Source: Pyropia haitanensis
Lineage: Eukaryota; Rhodophyta; Bangiophyceae; Bangiales; Bangiaceae
DNA length: 64,000 nucleotides
Assembly: GCA_008729055.1 (NCBI GenBank)
Contig: SDUX01000004.1
Span: forward strand, 1,302,001 to 1,366,000
Reading direction: 5' to 3'
The notes under the pieces are model-generated. The model did not search any database. It saw only the letters and a list, made by a program, of their open reading frames with translations, and was not told the DNA's origin. Below, piece by piece: positions 1 to 10,270 of the stretch (positions are counted from its first letter, which is position 1; every line of letters begins with the position of its first letter). Position numbers and translations under genes: made by a program.

Positions 1-176
1 CAACCGCCGCCGTTGGTAGTGACCGCCCTTGCCCTTGCCTCCGACTGGCGCTCTTCGCCCCCCCGGTCGACCCCCCCTCCCCACCTTGCGCGCCAGTGTC
101 CGTCCCTGCCCCCCGGTCACGCACGCTCCCCCCTGCCGCCCCCGTCCGTGCGCTCCCCCCGTCGCCACCGGCCGTC

Positions 177-2389
177 ATGCTCCCGCCTCACGGGGCGGCG
201 GGGTGGCCGCTGTCGCCGCTCCCCCCCCCGGCGGGCATCCCCCCGCGGCCGGCAACGCCCCCGCACGCCGCCGCTGCCGCGGGCGGGCGCTCCCTCCTGT
301 CCTCGCTGCCGCCGCAACGCCCGCCGGCGTACGGGCTGCCAGTCCCGGCGGGCGGCTGCCGCCTGTGGGCACCCCCGCCGCCGACGCCACGGACAATGGC
401 CGCAACGTGGGCGGAAGGCGGCGGCGGCGGCGGCGGCGGCGGTGGCTGCGGCGGTGGCGGCGGCGGTGGCGCGTGGCCGCCGACGGCCAGCCGGCCGCCC
501 CGCTACACGCCAGTCGAGTCGGGCGGTAGGTACCACTCAACGGGGCAGGTGCCGTTGGCGCTCCACCCAGCCGCCGCCGCCGTCGACGCTCCATGCCCGT
601 GGCCATCCGCCGCGGGGGCGGCGGAAGCCACGCCGGGGAGCGCGTGCCGTGGAGGGCTGGCGGCGGCGTCGGCGGCGGCTGTCACCCCCCCGGCCGCGCC
701 CCCCACCGCGCCGGCGGCACCGCCGCCGCCGCCGCCGTCTGCCCGTGCCGACGTGGCGGCGCTCACCGCGGACCTTGCTCGCCTGTCCGCCGCCGTCGCC
801 ACCATCGCGGCCGACACGGCCACCCTGCGCGCCGACGTGGCCGCCGCCACCGCCGCCGCGGCGGCCGCGTCGACGGCGGCAACGGCGGCAACGGCGGCGG
901 TGGCGGCGGCGGCGGCGACGTCGACGGTGGCGGCAGCATCGCCGATGGGGGTGGGAGGGGGGGGTGAGCGACGCGGCGTGCCAACGCGCGGCGGCGTCCA
1001 CGGCGCCGCCGCGGCCACCCCACGGCCACCTGCCGGCGACGGCGAGCCCGACGACGGCTGGTCCCCAGACGCGGACCCGCCACTGCACCCACCGGGCGGC
1101 GGCCGCGGCCCGCCGCGGCGGGCGCTGCCGCGGTCGGCGGCCGCGCCGGGGCCGCGGCGGCCGCCAGTGTCGACTGGGGAGGAGTGGTCACCCTTTACGG
1201 CCGTGGCGTCGGCGGCGGCGTCGGCGGCCGCAACGCCTGCCGTCGCCGCCGTGACCAGCGGCACTGCGGCGTCGGCGGCGGTGGGCACGCCGCCCGTCGC
1301 GCCGGTCGCCGCCCCCCCGCTGGCTGCCGCCGCCGCCGCAGCGGCGACGCGGTCAGGCGACGTGGCGGACGTGCCCTCCGCCGTGCGCCGCCCCCCCGCC
1401 GCCGCAGACGGGTGGACGCTCGTTGGGCGGCCGCTGGGCACGGCGGCCGCCGTGGAGGCCGCCGCGGCCGCCGCGCCCGTCGCGGCGGCGCCCGCCGCCA
1501 CAAAGCGCGCGGCGCGCGGGGCGGGCTCCCCTCGCCGCTCGCCGTCGCCCTCCCCCCCCCCCCCCCAACGACCGCCTCTGCTGCTGCCGCGGCGGCGGCG
1601 GCGGCCACCACCGCCGCCGCCGGCGCGGCGGCGACCGCCACCGCCGCCGCCCGCACGGCCACGGCCGCGGCGGCGGGCGTGGCCGCGCTGACCGCCACCG
1701 TCCGGCGGGCGGCGGCGGCGACGGCGGCGGCGGCAGCGGCGGCGGCGGACGCGGACGCGCTGCGCGAGGCGGGCGTCGCGGCGGCACGGGAGGAGGTTGC
1801 GGTGGTGAGCGGGCGGGTGGAGCGGCTGGGCCGGCTGGTCGGACGCCTGCTCCGCACAACGTTGGAGACGGGAGGGGGGGGCCCGTCGGTCGGCACCGTC
1901 GCCAGCCGGGGCGGTGGAGGTAGTGGCGGTGGTGGCGGTGGCAGCGGTGGGGGCGACGGCAATGTCGGTGGCGGCGGCGGCGGCGGCGGCGGTGACGGCG
2001 GCGGCGGCGGCGATGGGGGCTGGCGCGGCCGCACCCTGTCGGACGAGTCGGTGCAGTCGCTGGTCGCCGCCGTTGGAAAGGCCGTCGTTTCCGAGGTGGC
2101 GGCCAGCAACCACGCCTTCCAGCAGACCGTCCTGTCCGTCGTCGTTGCGCAGGTGGACACCATCCTCCGCGGCGCGCTCGCCGCCGCCGCCGCCGACACT
2201 GCCGCGGCCGGCGGCACGCCCGACGCGCCTGCTGTCACCGCCGCCGCCGTGGCCGCCGCGGTCGCGGGGGCGGCGCAGACGGGGGAGACCGCGGCGGCGC
2301 ACCTGTCGACCGGCAATGGCAGCGGCGGCGGCAGCGGCGGCGGAGGTGGCCCCACAGGAGCCACCGGCGGCAGCCGGCAGCAGCAGTGA
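177..2389 (+). CDS. low-complexity Ala/Pro/Gly-rich protein with helical C-terminus (frame broken)
   Basis: I do not recognise this protein. The first part reads in one frame from an ATG at 177, just after a CCCC-rich leader like those of other genes here. That frame is also open to the left edge, so the true start could lie outside the window. It is Pro/Ala/Gly-rich and includes a heptad-like stretch near 750-870 (ADVAALTADLARLSA). The second part, in another frame, ends at the TGA at 2389. It contains charged amphipathic segments (REEVAVVSGRVERLGRLVG near 1790; SVQSLVAAVGKAVVSEVAAS near 2050) that look like genuine coiled coil. The two parts meet at a run of 15 C at 1552-1566; one more C would join them. 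I infer one gene with a run-length error. An intron or two separate genes are possible. Confidence 0.45.
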
Positions 2390-4287
2390 GCGGGGATGCG
2401 CTGGCTGCCGGGCTCACCTCGACAAGGGCCGGCGAGCGGGCGGGTGGGGGATGGCGACCTGCCCGCGTCGGGCGGCTGCTGCAAGCGACCGCGGCCGCCA
2501 CTCTGAGCGCCGCGGCACGAGGCCTCCTTGGTGATAGGGAGGACCTTCCCGTGCGCAGGCGGCCAATACATGAAATATGTCGGAATATTCTGCAACTGTC
2601 TTTTGGCCCAACGTAGGAAGCACACGTGGCACATTCCAACGCGGGGGTGGATTGCCACGTACGAACATTCGTTTGGCAAGTACGGATTGGTTGCGGACGT
2701 CGTCGACCAAACGACGAGGACAAGCCAGCGGTGAGGCGCCCGCCCCGAGGGACGATAGGCACCCGTTCCGTGGGCGGGGGCCCGTCCCGAGCGTGCCGGG
2801 GACAGTCGCTCGGCGCCCATGACACACGCAACGTGGTGGCCCCCGAGTCCGCCGGCCATCGCGGACAGACTTCAGGCGTCTGGTCTGCGCGGTGAGTGCC
2901 GCCAGATGACGACGCGCAGCGTCAGGTCCCCACCCCTGCGCGCTTCGACGTTGCCATCGTCACGTATCCATACACATCAATATGTACGGCGGGCCGATGC
3001 ATGGCAAATGGCCAACGAAAAAGGTGCGGTGGTCGGGTCGGCGGGTACGTATCCATGCCTACCGTGGCGCCTTCGCCGGGCGCTACCCCGGCGGCACCCC
3101 ACAGTACGAGGTGGCCGCCGCCCGAGTGGATCCGCATTGCTGGACCCATTCAGCGTCCCGCCGCGGCCGGCGCGGAGCAACCGGGCGCGGCGGAGGACGG
3201 ATCCCCGGCTTTGCCGCAGAGAGGCTGCTGCCGGAGATTCCGCCGCGAACGAACAAGGGTGCTGCGTACCGAGTCGGGGGTCGGCGTCCGGTGGGGAGAA
3301 ACGAAGCAACGCTTGGGCGGGCTCGCCCCAGTGCGTGTTGCGTTACAGAACCTTCTTGCCCGGGGGGGGAGGTGCTACACTGCCCACTTGCACCACAAAT
3401 GTGGACGGCTGGGCTTCGGCCCGCCATGGGCGTGAGGATGGATTCATGGAGGAGCCCACACCACGCCCCTCCGTTGTGGTGGCTGCCACGCGTCCCAGGC
3501 TCCTCACCCGCGCGCTGGCACGCGCGCACCGGTGCCTGTGGATGGTGGGGAAAGAAGGCCCGCACGCACCGCTCGTCACTGACGACGCTCGCCGTACTGG
3601 CACTGGAGAGGCAGTAAGGGCTGTCGGTCAGGGCTGCCACCAACCGGCCCCGGCCGAGCATGCAGGTGCGCTACGTTGGGTGCATGAGCCTGCCCACCGC
3701 TCGAAAGCCCCGTTCGTGATGGAGCGGTGGGAATATGAGTGGAGGGGGGGCGGCGTTCTTGTCTCTGAGCGTGGGGGGCGTAGCCGACGTAGGCCCATGT
3801 GCACCCGAGGGTTGGCCGCCTCTGGTGCACTATGGAAGGTTAGCTTGGAGCGGCCAAACGTTCGGCCGTCAAGGGCCCAGTTAGGCAAGGGCGCACGCCG
3901 CGCTCCGCACGCACGAGGCGCGCCATCCGTGACATCCCCCAGAGCCGCGCCTCCCCCATTGCTTGCGTGAGTCTGTGTGCTCTGCGCAGGATGCTCCGTA
4001 GGGAGCGTGGAGAGGGGTTGTGGTGGTTGCTACGGGAGCACCGACTTGGCGCCGGCCCGCCCGCTCCTTGGTGCTCTGTGCCTGCAGAGTGGGTGGCATC
4101 GACTCGGCCCATGTATATAAGTGCCGACTCCCCAGTCGTGGCTTCCGACTGCAACCCGTCATCTCTGCATCCAACATCGCACCTCCCCATCCCACGCAAG
4201 CACGCCCAACCCTCTCTCCATCTCTTCCCATCCATCGCCAGCCCTTTTCTCATCGCCTTCCCTCCCCCCTCCCCCCTACCCTCCAAG
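2390..4287. other. intergenic, upstream of the secreted-protein gene
   Basis: Base composition is more balanced than in the neighbouring coding regions. I found no recognisable protein on either strand; the long open frames look like the by-product of high G+C. The right end holds the TATA box and pyrimidine-rich leader of the gene at 4288. Confidence 0.5.
4114..4120 (+). promoter_or_regulatory. TATA box for the secreted-protein gene
   Basis: TATATAA lies 168 bases upstream of the ATG at 4288, inside an otherwise GC-rich promoter. A start about 30 bases downstream would give a 5' leader of roughly 140 bases, most of it the C/T-rich tract just before the ATG. Confidence 0.55.
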
Positions 4288-4725
4288 ATGAAGTGCATCG
4301 CGGTCATCGCGACGGTCCTGGGCCTGGCGGCGACTGCGTCGGCGGCGGCCATCCCCAACGTTGTCCGCCAGACGCAGCCGTGCACGCCCGGCCAGCCGCA
4401 GCCGTGGCAGCCGCAGCCGCCGGCGCAGCCGTGGCAGCCGCAGCCACCGGCACAGCCGTGGCAGCCACAGCCGCCGGCGCAGCCGTGGCAGCCCGGCCAG
4501 CCGTGGGTGCCGCAGGCGACGATCGAGAACGCCGAGGGCATGGTCACCGCCACGCTCGGCGCCAAGTCGTGCACCCTCTCCGAGGCGCTCGCCGAGGGCC
4601 AGACCCTGCCCCCGTCCGCGCCCGTCACCGCCCAGTGGGGCGCCGAGTGGATTATCGTCCGCGCCTTCCCGTCGGGCGAGACGCTGGCGTGCAAGCTGGA
4701 GGAGGCGCCCGCCGACCGTCGCTGA
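4288..4725 (+). CDS. small secreted protein with PQPPAQPWQ repeats
   Basis: This 145-residue protein begins with a clear signal peptide (MKCIAVIATVLGLAATASA) whose likely cleavage is after residue 19, so it should enter the secretory pathway. Next comes a Pro/Gln/Trp-rich region of three near-perfect nine-residue repeats plus a partial fourth (QPWQPQPPA). A C-terminal domain of about 70 residues holds two of the mature cysteines (SCTLSEAL and ACKLEE). The ATG follows a C/T-rich leader and lies downstream of a good TATA box. Composition suggests an extracellular or wall-associated protein, but I know no family for the C-terminal domain and give no function. Reading frame and signal peptide are seen directly; localisation is inferred. 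Confidence 0.75.
   Translation: MKCIAVIATVLGLAATASAAAIPNVVRQTQPCTPGQPQPWQPQPPAQPWQPQPPAQPWQPQPPAQPWQPGQPWVPQATIENAEGMVTATLGAKSCTLSEALAEGQTLPPSAPVTAQWGAEWIIVRAFPSGETLACKLEEAPADRR
4399..4493 (+). repeat. 27-base coding minisatellite
   Basis: Three tandem 27-base units plus a partial fourth start at 4399, 4426, 4453 and 4480. They differ at only a few third positions and encode the QPWQPQPPA repeats of the secreted protein. Because the unit length is a multiple of three, copy-number change keeps the frame. Confidence 0.8.
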
Positions 4726-6136
4726 GCGGCGCGGAGTAGTTGGGGGCGGGGGCGGTACGATTGTCGAGGGGAGGATCGGGTGGAGAAGAGGGGTGTGTGG
4801 ACAGGTTTCGACTGTGCTACACGAGCGGCGTGGCGGGTGTTGGAGAAGGCCGTGGTGTGCTATAGAACCTTTGCTGGTGTTTTTTTCTTTCCTGTTCTTC
4901 GATGCAGCCGCGGCGAAGCCCGAGATGCACCATCCCCCACGCCCAGTCCAAACCCGCATCAGGCGGTTACGTCCACCCTCTGCACGCGGTGGATGCAATC
5001 ACCAAGGAAGACGCCATGTCCATACGGCGTGCACCACCCCACCGCACCAACCGCCCCCCCTCCCCCCCCTAGCGATGGGACAGCGTCCCTGCCGCCGCGA
5101 CCACCGTCCGTGCCGTCGGCACGCGGACGCGGGGCACCCCTACCCGCAGCGGCAGACGCCAGCGCGCCATCGATGGCGCGGCGGTCGGCGAGGGGTAGCT
5201 TTGGCAGGCGGCGGCGGCGGCGGCAGCGGCGCGACGGTGACGGCCGCGCAGCGGCGGCGGCGGCGATGCGGGCGGCGCCCGCAGGTGCGCACGCCCCCTA
5301 CGCTGCTGCAGTGGACCAGAGAGGGGGGGGAGGTTGCGCCGCCAAGGAACAGTACGGTGGGCAGACGAGACGCGGGGGCTCCCCTTTCCTCATGTCGCCG
5401 AGCCGCTTTCCCATTGACGGCGGCACCCCCGCGGCGGGTCGCGGCGGCAACAGCTCCATGGGACGTTCAGTGGGCACGGCATAGAGCAGATGTGCCCGCA
5501 TCCCGTCCAAGGCTGCCCCCAGCTCCAGGCCGTCACCTCAATCGCCGGGTGTGTGTCCCCTATCGGACACACTCCGAGTGGAGGCGGGGTAGCTACACAG
5601 ACGCACGCGCTGGGCACGCTGACCCCGACAGCGGCGGCTGTGCCCTCGCCCCTCGCCCCCCAGAGTAGGTAGCGTCTTCCCCCAGCTCCGCCACCACCGC
5701 ACCTTTCACCCCCCCGCTTGCCACCCCCCCGCTTGCCACCCCCCCGCCGCTCTCATCCGTCCCGCTTGGTCGCGGCGAGCAGCTCCCGCCGCGCCGCCCC
5801 GCCCACGGTGGTCACCCGACCCGGCCAGCGCGTCCGCCACCGCCCCTCGACCGGGCGCGCCGCCCCTGGCGGTACTGTAATGACGCGTGCCGGTGGGGTT
5901 GGATCCGCCGCGCGGCGCGGGCACCCGACGGCGGCCACGTGGGCCGGGGCCCCGCCACGGCCGCGGCCGGCTCCACCCGACACGACCGCCGAGTGGGTGG
6001 CGGCTGCCCCGTCATCCCCTGTTGGCTCCCGCCCCCTCCCGCCGTCGCCGCCCTCTCTCACACGCCACCCCCACTTTCCCCCCCCCCACCCGACCAGCCG
6101 CACTCGCTGCACCCCCCCCCCCCCCCCCCCCCGGCC
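4726..6136. other. intergenic between secreted-protein gene and HscB
   Basis: No gene could be recognised on either strand. The stretch before 6137 becomes almost pure C/T, which is typical of leaders in this window. A 15-base C-rich tandem repeat lies at 5707-5750. Confidence 0.5.
5707..5750 (+). repeat. 15-base tandem repeat
   Basis: The unit CACCCCCCCGCTTGC is present about 2.9 times in direct tandem, upstream of HscB. Function unknown. Confidence 0.75.
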
Positions 6137-6880
6137 ATGGCCATCACCCGCCCCCTCACCGCCGCCATTGCCGCCGCCACCCGCGGCGTGGCGAGGCGGC
6201 GGGCCCCCCCCGCCCCCCCCCCTCCCCCCCCCCCCCGCCGCGCCCTCGCCGCCCACCTGTCCACGACGGCGGCCGCGCCGCCTTCCCCCCCCGACTACTT
6301 TGCGCTCCTCGGCGTACGCCCCGCCTTTGCCGTCGACGCCGCCGCCCTCACCGCCGCGTACCGGCGGCTGCAGCGGGCGCACCACCCCGACGTTGCCGCC
6401 GCCGCCGCCGCCACCGCCGCTGCCGGCACCGCCGCCGCGACGGGCGGCAGCAGCACCGGCGGCACCGCGCCGTCGGCCGACGAGCTGTCGGCGACCATCA
6501 ACGCGGCGTACGCGACGCTCCGCTCCCCCGCCGCCCGCGCGCGGTACCTGCTCCGCCGTGCGGGCGTGTCGCTGCCGGGGGATGATGACGCCGACCCGGC
6601 GGGTGGGGGTGGTGGCGACAGGCGCGGCGGGGGGTGGGGAGGGGGAGGGCGCGGCGGGAGTGCGGCTACCGACGCGCTCGACGCGGAGTTCCTCGAGTGG
6701 GTCATGGAGGCGCGGCTGGCGCTCGAGGCGGCCGCCAGTGGCGGCGGCACGTCGGCGGGGGGGGGGGCGGCAGACGCCCGCGGCAGCGGCGGGTCACGGA
6801 CGGGCGCCGCGTCGGCGACGGAGGGGGCGCCGGCGGGTGCCGCCGGCGTGGGGGGGGGGGAGGCGCCCACGGCGGCCGCC

Positions 6881-6922
<42 letters not shown>

Positions 6923-7030
6923 CCGCTCCGCGCGCTCCTCGCCGAGGTCACCCGCGTGGAGGCAGAGGTGTGTGCCGGCCTGGAGGTGGCGTTTGACAGA
7001 GGCGGCGGCGGCGGCGGCGGGGACGGGGAG

Positions 7031-7061
<31 letters not shown>

Positions 7062-7213
7062 GGACGGGGGAGGGTGCCAGGGATGGGGGTGGGGGAGTCG
7101 ATGGCAGCGGCGACGCTGGGGGCGTCGACGTGGACGCGGCGACGCTCGGCACCGCCCGCCTGCAGTACCTGCAGCGGCTGCGGCGGGAAATCCGGGAGCG
7201 GATGGACGAGTGA
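6137..7213 (+). CDS. HSCB: HscB/Jac1-type J-protein, mitochondrial Fe-S cluster co-chaperone
   Basis: The encoded protein has 358 residues. HscB/Jac1 proteins bind the ISCU scaffold and stimulate the ATPase of the mitochondrial Hsp70, so that a newly built Fe-S cluster can be handed on. The first 45 residues are Ala/Arg-rich and hydroxylated, as in a mitochondrial presequence. A J domain follows (DYFALLGV at about 53-60, HPD at 83-85, INAAYATLRSP helix). The HscB C-terminal oligomerisation domain is recognisable in LDAEFLEWVMEARLALEAA and ALLAEVTRVEAEVCAGLEVAF, and the last helix is RLQYLQRLRREIRERMDE. Family members are usually 170-240 residues; the excess is Gly/Ala insertions between helices, including a DADADA tract. 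The ATG follows a C-only leader. The gene is convergent with POLD2. Confidence 0.85.
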
Positions 7214-7220
7214 GGGGTGA

Positions 7221-7248
7221 GGGGGGGGGGGGGGGGGGGGGGGGGGGG
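7221..7248 (+). repeat. G28 homopolymer in HscB 3' flank
   Basis: A run of 28 G starts eight bases after the HscB stop codon, between two convergent genes. More G runs and long C runs (7440-7525) follow. Such runs can form G-quadruplexes and are prone to length errors. Confidence 0.85.
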
Positions 7249-7504
7249 ACGTGCGCGCCGCGTCGGCCGGTCGGGTGGCGCCGCCGCGGTGACGAAGGGC
7301 GTGCTGGTGGGGGGGGGGGGCTGGCCGCCGTGGGGGCGGCGCGCCAACAACACGCGCGGTGCAGCGCAACAACACGCACGAGGCGGCGCCCAGTGGCGAG
7401 AGCGCACTCGGGCGCTGACGGGCTGTCCTACCATGTGGCGTGGGGGGGGGGGGGGCCGCTGCTTGTGCGTCTTCCCCCCTCCCCCCCCCCCCCCACCCCC
7501 GACC

Positions 7505-8072
7505 TCACCCCCCCACCCCCCCCCCAAACCGTAGCGGCCGCACGGCCATGGTATTCAAGTTGAGCGCGGCGAGGACCCCCCCCTCTGCAAACGGCGGGAC
7601 GGTCACGCACGGGACCCCCCCCGCCCCCCCCACCCCCCACTCCCCCCCCAGCGCGTACGCGGCGGCGACCCCCCCCCCGCGAGCGCCACCGGGTCCACCC
7701 CCGCGGCGGGCACCACCCCCAGCGTATCCGGCGCCGTCGGCGCGACGCACCGGTGGGCGAGCAGCGCCGCGAGGCCGCCGACGCCGCCGCCGCCGCGCAC
7801 GTACCGCCCATAGTCGGCGACGCCGCCGGCGGGCACGCCCAGCAGCGGCCGCCCGCCGACGGTGTAGACGCTGGGGGCGGCCAGCCGGGTGACGCCCGCC
7901 GACGCGGCGGCGGCGGGGAGGAGCGCCCGGTGGAGGGGGGGGACGGCAGCAGCGCGGGGCCGGGGTCCCCGGGGCCGGCCATGATGGCCACGGGCAGCAC
8001 CGCCGCGGCGGCGGTGAGAAACGCGTCGAGGGCGGGGAGGGCGGCGGCGGCGGCGGCGGCGGCGGCCGCCGC

Positions 8073-8103
<31 letters not shown>

Positions 8104-9199
8104 GCGGCGGGGGGGGGGGGCGCCACCGAGTCACCCGCAATGACCAGCGCCGCGACCGACGCGGCCGCCCGCGCGGCGGCGGGGCCGCCCACGTCGCCAC
8201 GGAGGAAGGCGAGCAGCGCCGCGACGGCGGCGCCGCCGCCGTCGGGCCCCAGCCGGAGGCCCCCAACGATGAGCACGTGCGGGTCGCCGTCGGCGCCAAA
8301 GCCCAGGTCCCCATCCCCCGGCCGCCCCACCTCCGCCGCCGCCAGCGGCGGCAGCGTCGGCAGCGGCGGCAGCGGCGGCGGCGGCGGCACGCCCGGCGGC
8401 ACGATGGCGGTCACCCGGAAGGCGCCCGTCGCGGCGTCGACGCGGCCGCGGACGGCAACGACGACGCCCGTCGGCAGCCGCCCGACGGGGGTGGCCAGCG
8501 CGGAAACGTTGGCGCGCGCGCGGGACGAGGCGTCCTCGAGGACGACCACGTCCGCCGCCGAGACGCCGTCGGCGGGCGGGTCGGGGGGGGGGGGGACGAG
8601 CGCGCGGCGGCTGCTGGCATAGGCGGCGAGGAGGGAGGGGCGCTTGGGCGTGATCTTGAGCAGCAGGACGACGACCGCCACGTCGGCGGCGGCGGCGCCG
8701 CCGCCGCCGTCGCCGCCGCCGCCGCCGCCGCCGCCCCCGCCGCCCCCGCCGCCCGCGGCGGCGGCAACCGCAGCGGTCGATGGGGGGGGGGGGCGCCGCC
8801 GCCTCGGCCGCCGCCTGCCCCGGCCACCGCCGCCGCTGGTGCCTTGGCATCTGTCGGCGCGTCAGCCGCGTTGTGGTTGTCGTCGCCGTCGGCGGCCGCA
8901 CCGGCACCGGCGGCGGCGGCGGCGGCGGCGGCGGCCGGGACGGCCGCGGCGGCGGCGGCGGCGGCGGCGGCGAGCAGCGACGGCGACCGCGGCACGGCCG
9001 GCCACGCGGCGGCGGCGGCGGCGGCGGCGGCGGGTGTGAGCGCGGCGAGGCGGGCGAGGTAGAGCGGCGCGTACTGGCGCGCGTGGGAGCGGCCGGGGGG
9101 GGGGGGCGGGGGGAGCACGCCGCCCGCGTCGTCGCCGTTGGGCGGGTGGCCAGGCAGGGGGGGGCGGAGGAGGGGGGTGGGGGGGGCGGGGGTGACCAT
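7505..9199 (-). CDS. POLD2: DNA polymerase delta small subunit (subunit 2), frame broken at homopolymers
   Basis: POLD2 is the B-subunit that links the Pol delta catalytic chain to its other subunits during lagging-strand synthesis. The start is the ATG at 9199. In order I see the N-terminal RQYAPLYLARLAALTP (compare RQYA in human POLD2) and LLLKITPKRPSLL. The OB-fold part includes VVVLEDASSRARANVSAL. The inactive phosphoesterase core includes HVLIVGGLRLGPDGGG, AALVIAGDS and LPVAIMAGPGDPGPALLP, then PSVYTVGGRPLLG and the diagnostic APTAPDTLG. The C-terminus is VTVPPFAEGGVLAALNLNT. The frame changes three times, near G12 at 8782-8793, G8 at 7935-7942 and C10 at 7669-7678. Family identity is firm because conserved blocks occur in the right order in all frames. 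I infer run-length errors, not a pseudogene. Confidence 0.85.
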
Positions 9200-10228
9200 G
9201 GTGGCAGTGAAGAGGGGTTGTTGCACCGCGGGGGGGGGGGGGGGGGAGGGGGGTGGGATGGGGAGACGGGCGGGGGTGGCACGCGTGGGTGGTCGCGTGG
9301 CGACACGGCGGGGCGGGGAGGATTGGGGGGCTCTGGCCGCGCGGCGGTGCCGCGTCTTGGCCGCGCGGCGGCGGTCGTCGCGGCGGGGCGGGCCGACCGC
9401 TGCCCCCCCCACACTCTTCCCGCCACCGGACCGGACGCACAACCATCCTCCGCTGCTGACAATTCCCGATTCACTTGGGCCAACGAGGGTGCAGCAAGTC
9501 CCTTCCCGGCCGTGACGCCATCGACCCTGTGGATCTTGACAAGCACGGCAAGTGCACGCCCGCGACGGACTTGGCCAGGGCGGGAGTCCCGTGCCGTCCA
9601 CGATCGCGCGGCCACCCGCAACGCAACGTGCACTCGAGGGCGGCCGCGCGGGGCCTCGTCGGCGCGTGCATCGGCCCGGCTCGCGGTGCCGCTGCGCGGC
9701 CGCCGCGGCCGCCGCGGCCGCCGCGGCGCGCCCTGCGTTTTCCGTTGCGTCCCGCCGCGCCCGCCGCCGCTGCCGCTGCTCCAGCCGCTGCCGCCGCCGC
9801 CGACGCCGCCGCCGCCGCCGACGCCGCCGCCGCCGACGACGCCGCCGCTGGTGTCCCAGCCGCTGCCGCCGCGGCTGCTGTCGCGGCCGCTGCCGCTGCG
9901 GCCGCCGCGGCGGCCGCCGGCCGCGGTCGCACGCTCGGCCGTCCCACGCGCATCGTGCGGTCTCCCCGTCCCGGCGCCCCCCCCTTTCCCCCCCCCCCCC
10001 CGCCACACCACGGGCCCGCGGTGGTTCCTTGTTGAGGAGCAAAGCTGCCATTCGACGCTCCTCGACCTGCGTGACTCGCCTGAGGGGCTGCAGACCCGCT
10101 CGTCAACCGTCCCGCCCCCCCACCTTTGTCGCGCACTCTGGCGGGTGGGTGCAGCCGCCGGCCGTGCGCCCCCTCCCCGCCTTTTTTTCTCCCTTTCCCG
10201 TCGGCCTGGTAGCCGCGGCGGGGCATCT

Positions 10229-10270
<42 letters not shown>

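Noticed and set aside
7505..9199. POLD2 as a pseudogene
   Set aside because: All conserved blocks survive in order and breaks occur only at homopolymers. A decaying gene would also show stops and losses elsewhere.
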